In this document: positions 54,401-64,000 of the stretch, in pieces
How the letters are laid out: each line of letters starts with the position of its first letter
How positions within the stretch are numbered: position 1 is the stretch's first letter
From: Jaltomata sinuosa
Taxonomy: Eukaryota; Streptophyta; Magnoliopsida; Solanales; Solanaceae
Length of the DNA stretch: 64,000 nucleotides
NCBI GenBank assembly: GCA_003996215.1
Contig: QJPP01000848.1
Coordinates: 62,001-126,000 of the forward strand
Direction: 5' to 3'
Program-made: the position numbers and the translations under genes
The notes under the pieces: generated by a model
What the model was told of the DNA's origin: nothing
The model's database searches: none
The model's input: the letters and a program-made list of their open reading frames with translations, nothing else

Positions 54401-54797
54401 TTACACTTTTTACAATTAATTTATTAAAAAAAACCTTCAGTCCTCAGATACATCGGCAACCACGGCTTAACCACCCTTCTCCATATCCCAAATTTTATGC
54501 CTACAATCACGATAATTGCCTTAGTTCAAACATAATTCTTCATAATCACGGTAAAAAATTATTTTCTCCATTGTTTCTCTTTCATCATATTAAACAAAGC
54601 TATTTTCACTAGTAATAGCAGATTTTTGACTGTTATTTACTTAAAATTGTTGAGTTTTGTTGATGATTGAACCATTAGTTATGTATCTATAGTATATTCA
54701 AGTTTTCAATTCTAATTTTGCAACTGAAATTCACAAATTTCAAACCCAATTTCTAAAATCTCTTCTTTTTGACTGCATAGCTTTGAAAACTCCATAA
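51411..54797. other. Intergenic with a GC-richer patch and LINE tail
   Basis: No intact gene. A GC-richer stretch at about 52320-52610 (CAGACACCACCACCCTCTC, ATAAGCTCCGGCGAAAACTA) has a coding-like composition but frames are broken. Its purine-poor, Pro/Ser-rich character is common in repetitive Solanaceae DNA. An RTE-type tail follows at 52985-53105. From 53280 to 53700 TGTATTA motifs recur irregularly. Confidence 0.4.
52985..53105 (+). mobile_element. RTE LINE/SINE 3' tail
   Basis: TATGGTCTGCGTACATTCTA, then AAACCCCACTTTGTGGGAAT and a TTGTTATTTGTTG tail, the same terminal motif as at 15690-15758. Confidence 0.6.
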
Positions 54798-56242
54798 TGG
54801 CCAACGAAGGGCTTTCATATAGTTTGGGCGTTACTCAATTAGACAACATTGTAGTAGATTCTACTCAGTCCCTAGTAATTATGACGTTGATGATCAGGAT
54901 TTTACTGAAAATAGATCTAAGCATCGGAACGATCCCGTTAAGATGATGCAACTGCGTGAACCAAAAGATGTTGGAGACCCAACTAATAATCAACCAAATT
55001 ATGACCCAGATGAACCAAAAGATAAAGATGTTGGAGCCGAAGCTTGCGATGCCGAAATAAAGGTAAAATATACACCAGATACATTCAGACAATCGTTATA
55101 ATACATACGATTTACACTAGATACATAAGTATATGCACGAGTCCTTTGTTTGTTCTCTAATGATTCAAGTGTTTTTGATTTTTTTGATATGTATCCAGGC
55201 TAAATTATATATACATCAAACATTTTATGTACATGATACATGACAAATGATGTTGTGGATTTGAGAAATTATGGTACTTGTTTTAACATTTTCTACATGA
55301 TACATAGCAATTTCAACATTGATTACTAGAATGGTCCATGTATCTAGTGCATAATATATATTTCTATAACATTTTCTACATGATACATAGCAATTTCAAC
55401 ATTGATTCTCAGAAACAGTGATGTATCAAATAATATTATTAAATGTACAATGCTGCATCTGATGATATATCTCACATGTTGTTTCAGGAATTTAAATTTG
55501 TTCTTGAAAAACATCCTACCCATTCTCTCCGTGTTAGTAGCCAACACAATGTCAACATCGTTGACGACCTGACGGAAATGCTCACAGTTGAAGAATTTGC
55601 AATATTTGGGAGGACATGCTTCGGTGTATATATCAATATATCCAAATGCAATTTTCAAGGACAAATTTCTAGGTGCATCATGACGCTTGAAGTAGACCAG
55701 GATAATCCGAATGAGTTCTGATTATGTGCAAATCAAACCCTTCTACGGTTCAGCATTTTTGAGTTTGCTCTCATTACTGGTTTAAAGTGCACCGGCAATG
55801 ACGAAGATTTTCAATTCCCTGATGATAAGCTTAACAGGCTCAGAAAGAAGTATTTCCCAGATTCAACCCCTGTTAGCAAATTCCAATTGACTCTATGTTG
55901 CAAAGAGAAGAGATGGGACAATATTAGTGAAGATGCTGTTAAAATGGCGATATTATACTTCATTCACACATTCATCATTTCACAGACCCCTGAAGTGAGC
56001 ATTCCTGAGAGAGATTTTGATCTTGTGGACAAGGGCACATACAACCAGTATCTATGGGGCAATCGTCATTTGATGATCTAATCACAACGTACAAAAAAGT
56101 TATTGACTTCAAAAATAAGTTTCTCCGAGTCTGTGGAATGCCATACGCAATTCAAGTTTGGATATATGAGTGTTGTTCAGATGTTCAAGATGAAGTTATT
56201 GTTAACGAAGGTGACTACATCCCCAAAATATTGAATTGGTGA
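54798..56242 (+). pseudogene. DUF1985 protein (Ulp1-peptidase-associated, MULE type), truncated
   Basis: The plus strand holds a probable first exon (ATG near 54798, then after a frame break SVPSNYDVDDQDFTENRSKH and KDKDVGAEACDAEIK up to a GTAAAA donor near 55062). A large exon starts at 55489 after TTGTTTCAG. The latter carries a DUF1985 domain: FGRTCFGVYINISKCNFQGQ, RFSIFEFALITGLKCTGND and, after a frame break near 56055, GMPYAIQVWIYECC. DUF1985 usually precedes a Ulp1-like cysteine protease in plant Mutator-like (KI-MULE) elements. Here an in-frame TGA (55721-55723), the frameshift and the Ty3/gypsy insertion at 56267 remove any protease part. Non-functional. Confidence 0.75.
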
Positions 56243-56266
56243 GTCGTTGCTGAGAAGATCAAGTAT

Positions 56267-58517
56267 TGTAACGACCGGGTCCGTCGTTACAGGTAGTCCA
56301 ATCGTGCCAAGTTTTAGAGTTAGAAAACTCCGGATTTGAGAGTTTGAAATTCTGGGCTAGGCTAGCCTCGGTCAGTTTTGGAGTGAGGTAGAGTCTAGAG
56401 AAATCTGGGTAAATATGGATTTAGGTGTCTTGGATTGACCTAGTTTTCCACGTAGCCAAGACATAAAGGAGTCCGAGAGACTTTTTGGAATCGCATTTGG
56501 ATAAGTAGAACTCCCAGAATCGCGTTTAACGTGAAGGGGTTATTTCAGAACGTCGGGGGAAATAAGTGTATTGTGAAATAGCCAAAACTGGCAGATTTCT
56601 GGACATTCTGTCCGTGACAAGTGCGGTCACGCATGATAGCGGCCTATAGCGGTAGAAATTACCGTTATAGCGGCGGTCAACCTACTTAAGATCGCTATAG
56701 CAGGACCGCTATAGCGGCAGCCTACCGCTATAGCGGGACTGCTATAGCAGACGAGGACTGCTATAGCGGGCCAACGAGATTTTAATGCAGAAACAACTCC
56801 CAAAATATTTAGGTTTTCACAAGTTCATTTTGGGAGAAGGGCTAGGAGATTCCAGGCGTTTTTCTTCTTTTTCCATCAAAATTCTTCCTTAGGGTAAGGT
56901 TTTGATTCCCCAATCTTTGTATTATGTTTCCTATGCGGTAGATTGCTAGGAGGGAATTTGGGAAAAGGTTAGAATAACCTAGGGATGGTGGAATTCAGGG
57001 AAGGAAGGGGATTCCAAGCAGGTGTGTTCTTGGGTATGGATTAAAGTGCATTATTATGATTATAGGTTATTTAATTCCATGTTTTATCCGTAAAAAATTA
57101 TAGAACTAGGAGAACTAACGGTGGAAAAGCCCAGGAAAAGGGTAGGATAATCATGGGTGGCCTGGGGTATGGGAATTTGGTATAATCCGGGTAATGTACA
57201 TGCCTTGTGTGTTAATTATATGTACTGTGTATTATTTTTAGACCAAGAATGAGAGAAGAATCCGGAACATGGGAAAGTTCGGGTCGAATAGAGCTTGGAA
57301 CATTTCGAGGTAGGTGATGGCTTATGACTTTCTATGAATGTGTATATTCGGGTAGTCATGTCTAAGTGATTGTATGCATTACATTACTTAGGGAAGTCGT
57401 GTGGAATGTCTAGGTTCTTATTTACAGTCTGTGATTGAATGGTGTTTACTTGTTGATTTTACAAGTTGTGTGTGTTCATATATTGACTGTGGTTGTTGAT
57501 ATTCGGTTGGCTCGGGTACTACGCCTGGTACGGGTATAACAAATGATTGGCACGGGTACCACACTTGGTATGGGTATAACATTCGATTGGCACGGGTACC
57601 ACGCCTGGTTCGGGTTTACTTTATTGTATTTTGCATTGTTTCATTGATTATTGTATTACATTGGCTGATATTGGTTCCGTGTGTGGACCGGGTTATTTTA
57701 CTGAATGTGACACTTGATATTGGTTCCGTGAGTGGACCGAGTTGTCTATTTAAATGTGTTATTGCTGGTGGTCCTTGAGTGGCCGTGAACTTTGTATAAC
57801 TGCTGTGTCGGTCTTGGTTTAGGCCGGGTTGAAGCATTACTTTTGATATGTGTCTAGAAGGGAATCCATGGTGGATCCGGGCTAGACGGATAGGTATAGT
57901 TAATGGTTCATGTTCTTGGTATAGAACTGTAAGAGATGGATTTCATGCTGGTACAAGGTAGGTAGAGACTTGTAGTCTAGGGCCTGTATACTTGTTGCAT
58001 GTTTTCCATATATTTACTTGAATATGTTGTACTGTGATATATGCTGTTTACTTAAAAACTGGCTGATGATCCTACCAGTACATAGTGGTGGTGTACTGAT
58101 ACTGCACTTGCTTGTCTTTGGTGAGTACAGGAAATCTACCAGCGACTAAGACGCGACCTCGCATTTAGCACCGACGATTCTGACTTTCAAGGGTGAGCTG
58201 CTTGTTTCGTGCTACCTTGGGTTATTCTTAAGAGTTTTAGTCCATTTGTTTCGGACTTAAAACTATTTCATTTTATCTTTTGGGGTTGCATCCCTGTATT
58301 CTAGATATTTGGTATTGATGTTTGGTACAATGACTTTCAGTTCCTAGGAAGGATTTTCCGCAGGATAATGATTATGATTAGTTTTTGAATTGTTTTGATT
58401 GCTAGTTTACTTTCTGTTATTGGTTTTAGGCTGTTAGTCTGGACAAGGGTTGAACTCTATTGGTTCGCTCATCCGGGGGTTGGGTGGGTGCCACTCATGA
58501 TGGGTTGGGTCGTGACA
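56267..58517 (+). repeat. 5' LTR of the Ty3/gypsy element
   Basis: 2.25 kb from TGTAACGACCGGGTCCG to GGTCGTGACA. Contains a cluster of GCTATAGCGG palindromic motifs (56630-56780) and a repeated GGCACGGGTACCAC motif (57500-57610). Some ORFs within it are chance. Confidence 0.85.
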
Positions 58518-58755
58518 AAGATGGTATCAGAGCCTAGGTTCGTTGATCTTGTTGTACCAGACAGGTCTAGTAGAGTCTTGCGGAACGGTGCAGAGACGTC
58601 CGTACTTTTCTTCGATAGGCTATGGGGCTTTAGGAAAAACTATCTCTTCCTTCTTTCCTTCGTGCTATAACTCGATTCCAATTGGTATCTGGTGATACAA
58701 ATTGGTATCTAACCTCGTTCACTCTTCTGTCCGCAGACGGTCACTACAAGGAACA

Positions 58756-60083
58756 ATGGAGCAAGGCCAACGGTCCCAGCAGCGGGCCCGACAGTTCGTG
58801 GCAGAGGTAGAGGAAGGGGCAGGGGACGAGCTGGAGCCGCACCCACCAGGGGTGGAGCTCGAGCTGCTGCTGCACGTGAGGTAACCTCTCCCCTACCTCA
58901 GGATCATGTGGCTGAGGATGTAGAAGAAGTGGTTGTAGAGGATGGAGGGGCTCAAGAGGAGGCGACACCGGTTGGGGGTGCAGGCCTTCCTACTATGACA
59001 CCGGAAGCTTTCAAGCAGGCGTGAGATATTCTGAGTGGGTTGGTTGGTGCTGGAACCATACCCGCAGCTTATGCAAATCAGGCCTTGGATACTCAGCCAG
59101 TGACTACTACTACACCAATGATGGATGCAACTTCAGGCACAAATGATCTCCTCAGGCCAATGCTAGACCCACTGATGACAGGTAATGAGCATGAGATGCA
59201 GACTAAGTTCCTTAAGCTGAAACCTCTGATGTTTCAGGGTACAGACAAGGAGGATGCCTATGAGTTCATCCTGGATTGCCATCAGAGGTTGCACAAATTG
59301 GGTATTGTACGTCAGCATGGGGTGGAGTTTGTCACTTTTCAGCTGCAGGGTGATGCCAAGTAGTGGTGGAGGTCTCATGTTAAGTGTCGGTCTTTTATTC
59401 TACCTCCAGTGACTTGGGAGCAGTTCCACGCGTTATTTCTAGAGAAGTACGTTCCCCGTACTTTGAAGGACCGGAAGAAGGATGAGTTTCTGAACTTGGA
59501 GCAGTATAGCATGTTGGTCTCAGATTATGAAGCTAAGTTCCATGCCTTGTCTCGTTTTGCTACACAGATGTTGGGTTCCGAGGAGGAACGGGTCTGGTTG
59601 TTTGTCAAGGGTCTGAATAGTGAACTGCAGGTACTATCCGTGCATATGACTTCTTCGGAAAATGGATTTAATGATGTGGTGGATTATGTGAAGAAGATTG
59701 AGGGAGTTAGACAAGCGGGGCAGGCTAAGGCTTTAGCCAAGAAGCCCCAGAATGAGGGAAATTATGGTGGTTCATACTCCAGGGGCCATCATCAGCAGGC
59801 TTATCCGGCCCATCCTATTCAGTAAGCTCTACCAGCTACTATTGTTGGTCGTCAGGGAGCTTAGTCTTCAGCTCCTAGAGGCCAGGGATTGTCCTATACA
59901 TCAGCTAGCATACCTACTCTGGACCGTGGTTGCTTCTATTGTGGTGAGTTGGGCCACTTTAAGAGGGAGTGTCCACATTGGCAGACAGGTAATCAGGGTC
60001 AGCATCAGACTAGAGCAGTGGTTTCGGCAGGCAGAGGCGGTAATGCCAGGGGTCGTCCACAGGGTGAGCGAGATAATTTTTAG
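58756..60083 (+). pseudogene. Ty3/gypsy gag with zinc knuckle, interrupted
   Basis: Gag domain from about 59190: KEDAYEFILDCHQRLHKLG, then WEQFHALFLEKYVPRTLKD, then LEQYSMLVSDYEAKFHALSR. The nucleocapsid knuckle CFYCGELGHFKREC is at about 59934-59975. Stops at 59361, 59823, 59862 and 60081 break one reading frame that otherwise continues. Several look like CAG/CAA changed to TAG/TAA. Upstream, from ATG 58756, a basic/acidic leader is present in shifted frames. Confidence 0.8.
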
Positions 60084-60199
60084 GGAGGCCGGGGAGACCG
60101 AGGGAACGGCGGTGCAGGCAGGGGTGCAACGCAGCCGACCGGGAAGTCACCCGGATTGATGATCGGGCTCATTGCAATGCTTTTCTGGGGAGGACTGAG

Positions 60200-63100
60200 G
60201 TGGAAGCCTCAGATGTGGTGATCACATGTACTATTCTTGTCTGTGATAAAATGGCTTCAGTATTATTTGACCCAGGCTCTACGTATTCTTATGTGTCTGT
60301 GAGTTTTGCTTTGGGGCTGGGTTTGACTTGTGATATCCTTGATTCCCCTATCTATGTTTCTACCCCTGTTAAAGAGTCGGTGGTTGTGACTCATATATAT
60401 CATGATTGTTCGGTTGTTTTTGTGGGGTTACGTACTTGAGTAGACTTGGTAATTTTGGATATGACTGATTTTGATATTATCTTGGGTATGACCTGGCTAT
60501 CTCCTTATCATGCTGCGTTGAACTGTAACACTAAGACTGTGGCTCTAGAGATTTTGGGTAAGGATAGAATAGAGTGGGAAAGTGTGTACAGGCCTAAGCC
60601 AGTTAAGATAATATCATTTATTCGGGCTAGGAAACTAGTGGGGAGGGGGTGTCTAGCCTTTTTGGCTCATCTCCAGGATGGTAGTGTGGAGTCTCCTCCT
60701 ATTGAATCAGTTCTAGTGGTTTCTAAATTTTTAGAGGTGTTTCCAGCGGACTTACCTGGTATGCCTCCGGACAGGGACATAGATTTTTGTATTGATTTGG
60801 AGCCAGGCACTCGTCCCATTTCCATTTCTCCATATCGTATGGCTCCATCAGAGTTAAAGGAACTTAAGACTCAGCTGCAGGAACTCCTAGATAAGGGATT
60901 TATACATCCCAGTGCTTCACTTTGGGGTGCTCCGGTTTTATTTGTAAAGAAAAAGGATGGTAGTATGCGAATGTGCATAGATTATAGGCAGCTGAACAAG
61001 GTGACCATCCGGAATAAGTACCTTTTACCCCGTATATATGATTTGTTTGACCAGCTTCAGGGTGCATCAGTGTTCTCAAAAATCAACTTGAGGTCGGGCT
61101 ACCATCAGTTAAAGATTAGACCTAAGGACATTCTGAAGACTGCTTTTCTAACTCGGTATGGACATTACGAGTTTCTAGTAATGTCGTTTGGTTTGACCAA
61201 TGCGCCGGCAGCATTCATGAGTTTGATGAATGGGGTGTTTAAGTCTTACTTGGATTCCTTCGTTATCGTGTTCATCAATGATATTTTGATCTACTCTAAG
61301 AGTAGGGAGGATCATGCTAATCATCTTCGTATTGTGCTAGATATCTTAAGGCACCAAAAGCTTTATGCAAAATTCACTAAGTGCGAGTTTTGGTTGACTT
61401 CTGTAGCATTCTTGGGGCATGTAGTGTCGAAAAAAGGGGTGATGGTGGATCCCCAAAAAATTGAGGCAGTCAAGAGTTGGGTTCGGCCTAGTTCTGTGAC
61501 CGAGGTCAGGAGTTTTGTTGGGCTCGCGGGGTACTACCGTAGGTTTGTTAAGAATTTTGCTTCTATTGCTACTCACCTCACCAGGCTGACACAGAAGGAG
61601 GTACCGTTCGTGTGGTCCGACAAGTGCGAGGAGAGCTTCCAAAAGCTCAAGATACTTTTGACCACAACCCCTAATTAGTCCTTGCCGGTTGAAGGTAAAG
61701 ACTTTGTTATTTACTGTGATGCTTCACATTCTGGTTTGGGTGCTGTGTTGATGCACGATAGGAATGAGATAGCCTATGCATCCAGGCAGTTGAAGGTGCA
61801 TGAGAGGAATTACCCGACTCACAATTTAGAGTTAGCAGCGGTGGTTTTTGTATTGAAAATCTGGAGATACTATCTTTATGGTGTCAAGTGTGAGGTATTC
61901 ACAGATCATCGCAGTCTGCAACACATTTTCACTCAAAAGGATTTGAATCTGAGGCAAAGGAGATGGATGGAGTTATTGAAGGATTATGATGTGACAATTT
62001 AGTACCATCCGGGTTAGGCTAATGTGGTGGCAGACGCATTGAGCCGGAAAACTGTTAGCATGGGTAGCTTGGCTTGTTTGGAGGCGTCCAAACGACCATT
62101 GGCTAAGGAGATTCGGGCTTTGGAGGCCAAGTTCATGTACTTGGGTGTTTCAGATCAAGGTGGGTTGTTGGCCAGCATTGAGGTCAAGGCCACCTTCATA
62201 GAGGAAATAAAGGCAAAACAGTTTCAGAATCCGAAACTGGGTAAGTTGCGAGGTAAGGTAATATCCGGGGGGTCCAGAGACGTCATGTTAGACTCTGGTG
62301 GAGTGTTGCATTTCAGGGAGAGGATTTGTGTTCCTCGGGTGGATGATATGATACAAAAAATCTTGGCACAAGCTCATGGTTCTCGGTACTCAATTCATCC
62401 GGGTGTGACCAAAATGTACAGGAACTTGAGGTAGCATTACTGGTGGCCCGGGATGAAAAGGGACATAGTGGATTTTTTGTCCAAATGTCAGAACTGCCAG
62501 CAGGTAAAGTATGAACATCAGAGACCTGCAGGACTACTTCAGAGAATGCCCATTCCAGAGTGGAAATGGGAAAGGATAGTCATGGATTTCGTGGTGGGTT
62601 TTCCTAAGACATTGGGGAAATATGACTCAATTTGGGTCATTGTTGACAGGCTGACCAAGTCCGCTCATTTCATTCCGGTCAGGGTAGATTATAATTCGCA
62701 GCAATTGGCTAAGATCTACGTGAACGAGATTGTGAGACTGCATGGGGTACCACTGTCCATCATTTCAAACAGGGGTACGCAGTTTACTTCTAAGTTCTGG
62801 GGCAAGTTACACGAAGAGTTGGGTACATAACTCACCTTTAGCACAGCCTTCCACCCTCAAACTGATGGTCTGTCAGAAAGGACGATCCAGGTATTGGAGG
62901 ACATGCTGAGAGCATGTGTGATGGACTTCGGGGGTCATTGGGACCAGTTTCTATCATTGTGTGAATTCTCGTACAACAATAGCTACTACTCCAGTATCAA
63001 TATGGCACCGTTCGAGGCCCTGTATGGGAGAAACTACAGATCACCGGTTGGGTGGCTTGAGGAAGGTGATGTGAAGCCTCTGGGCGTAGAATTAGTGAAG

Positions 63101-63340
63101 GAAGTGCAGGAAAAGGTAAGGGGCATACAGACCAAGTTGCTGGCTGCTCAAAGCAGGCAGAAGGAGTATGCAGATCACAAGGTCCGAGACATGAACTTTC
63201 AGGTTAGTGAGCAGGTATTGTTAAAGGTATCACCCATGAAAGGGGTTATGCGGTTTGGTAAGAAGGGCAAGCTTAGCCCTCAGTTCATCGGTCTATTTGA
63301 AGTGCTTGAATTGTGGGGCCAGTGGCTTACAAGTTAGCAC
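60200..63340 (+). pseudogene. Ty3/gypsy pol: protease, reverse transcriptase, RNase H, integrase (interrupted)
   Basis: One frame holds, in order: protease (VLFDPGSTYSYVSVSF), reverse transcriptase from about 60800 (PYRMAPSELKELKTQLQELL, DGSMRMCIDYRQLNKVT, FLVMSFGLTNAPAAFMSLMN), RNase H (CDASHSGLGAVLMHDRNE, ASRQLKVHERNYPTHNLELA), and integrase from about 62390 (CQNCQQVKYEHQRPAGLLQ, VIVDRLTKSAHFIPVR, FHPQTDGLSERTIQVLEDML). The RT active site reads F-I-N-D (61271-61282) instead of F-I-D-D, so the enzyme is dead. Stops fall at 60437, 61676, 62000, 62015, 62432 and 62828, and the frame shifts near 63315. Confidence 0.88.
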
Positions 63341-63620
63341 TGCTACCTAGTTTGTCGGGCGTCCATCCGGTATTCCATGTATCCATGCTCAAGCGATACC
63401 TTGAGGATGGGGATTACATCATCAAGTGAGATGAGATACTTTTTGATAAGGATCTTCGTTATGAGAAATAACCGATTTTGATTCTTGCTCGGGATGTCTG
63501 GAGGTTGAGGACAAGGGTAATTGATATGGTGAAGGTTCAGTGGAAGCATCATCCGGTTGAGAAAGCCACTTAGGAAACCGAGAAGGACATGCGAGACAAG
63601 TACCCTCAATTGTTTGATGA
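63316..63620 (+). pseudogene. Integrase tail and chromodomain remnant
   Basis: After the frame change near 63315 the plus strand gives GVHPVFHVSMLKRYLEDGDY, the conserved end of chromoviral integrase, then VKVQWKHHPVEKAT followed by a stop where chromodomains have Trp (63569-63571), then ETEKDMRDKYPQLF. This is a typical C-terminal chromodomain that would direct integration to heterochromatin. Stops at about 63428, 63470 and 63569 inactivate it. Confidence 0.75.
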
Positions 63621-63702
63621 TTCAGGTACTACACTTCCTTTCTTTTATCTCCGTAATTTTGGGTTTGATCATTCGGAGATGAACGATGGGTAAATTGGTA
63701 TC

Positions 63703-64000
63703 TGTTATAACGACCGAGTCCGTCGTTATGGGTAGTCCAATCATACCAAGTTTTAGAGTTAGAAAACTCCGGGTTTGGGAGTTTGAAATTTTGGGCTAGG
63801 CTAGCCTCGGCCAGTTTTGGAGCGAGGTAGAGTCTAGGGAAATCCGGGTAAAGATGGATTTAGGTGTCTTAGATTGAGCTAGTTTTTCATGTAACCAAGA
63901 CATAAAGGAGTCCGGGGGACTTTTTGAAATCGTATTTGGGTAAGTAAAACTCCCAGAATTGCATTTGACGTGAAGGGGTTGTTTCAGGACGTCGGGGGAA
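63703..64000 (+). repeat. 3' LTR of the Ty3/gypsy element, start only
   Basis: Begins TGTTATAACGACCGAGTCCG and aligns by eye with 56267 onward. The first bases differ by a small insertion (TGTTATAACG against TGTAACG). The window ends about 298 bases into it. Confidence 0.85.

Larger units (their letters stand above)
56267..64000 (+). mobile_element. Ty3/gypsy retrotransposon, chromodomain (Tekay/Del-like) type, truncated by window end
   Basis: 5' LTR 56267-58517, primer site TGGTATCAGAGCC (58522-58534, initiator tRNA-Met), gag, protease, reverse transcriptase, RNase H, integrase, a chromodomain remnant and the start of the 3' LTR near 63703. The order PR-RT-RH-IN is that of Ty3/gypsy, and the C-terminal chromodomain plus long LTRs point to the Tekay/Del chromoviruses. 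Coding regions are broken by many stops. The two LTRs differ mainly by C/T and G/A changes over the roughly 300 bases that can be compared. It lies in the DUF1985 pseudogene. Confidence 0.92.

Noticed and set aside
57587..57837. ORFs within the gypsy LTR
   Set aside because: Short, on both strands, without domains; chance open frames in non-coding LTR.
1..64000. CRISPR array, bacterial operons or organellar insertion
   Set aside because: Tandem repeats present are minisatellites or transposon parts without spacers of constant length. Genes have introns and plant nuclear families. No chloroplast or mitochondrial gene was recognised.

Overview
This is nuclear DNA of a dicot plant, most likely Solanaceae. 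It is AT-rich, with spliceosomal introns carrying GT..AG borders. It holds a TS-type tRNA-derived SINE first described in tobacco, RTE LINE tails of a kind common in nightshades, many MITEs, and Ty1/copia and Ty3/gypsy elements whose primer sites match initiator tRNA-Met. No bacterial, organellar, CRISPR or viral gene set is visible.

Five host loci are clear. (1) A RING-H2 E3 ligase of the ATL family on the minus strand (3352-4009), with an apparent one-base frameshift in its membrane segment. (2) and (3) Two tandem soluble epoxide hydrolase genes on the minus strand (14632-18020 and 20881-24227), each with three exons and both intact. (4) Ribosomal protein L18 on the minus strand (31732-34841), five exons and 187 residues, with a first coding exon that is only ATG. 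(5) A single-exon exocyst SEC15B gene on the plus strand (41140-43554), followed by a DUF538 secreted-protein gene on the plus strand (45437-45916). These are unrelated housekeeping or stress genes; only the epoxide hydrolases form a cluster.

The rest is mostly transposable elements. From left to right: the 5' end of a minus-strand copia element (1-1515); a Tourist-like MITE (2852-3018); a Helitron candidate (5603-7717) with a MULE-type MITE inside it (6272-6752); a compact copia derivative with both LTRs (9420-12301) that lies in an exon-like stretch and lacks the integrase core and reverse transcriptase; a copia-like LTR (about 12692-13520); a SINE (14175-14361); an RTE LINE tail inside an epoxide hydrolase intron; inverted-repeat elements between and inside the duplicated genes; a second Helitron candidate (26459-27757); stowaway-like MITEs; a MULE-bounded segment carrying fragments of two unrelated host genes (30299-31156); three elements inside RPL18 introns; a 1.7-kb MULE (36076-37813) with a perfect 9-bp target duplication; a larger inverted-repeat element (38560-40057); a hAT-like element (46556-47438); a decayed L1 LINE (48400-49450); a DUF1985 (Ulp1-associated) pseudogene (54798-56242) cut off by a chromodomain Ty3/gypsy element (56267 to beyond the window end).

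I found no convincing undescribed biological system. The observations most worth checking are the chimeric gene-fragment MULE, the in-frame-shrunk copia element, the frameshifted ATL gene and the epoxide hydrolase duplication. All identifications come from reading the sequence and from memory of protein families; no database search was run.
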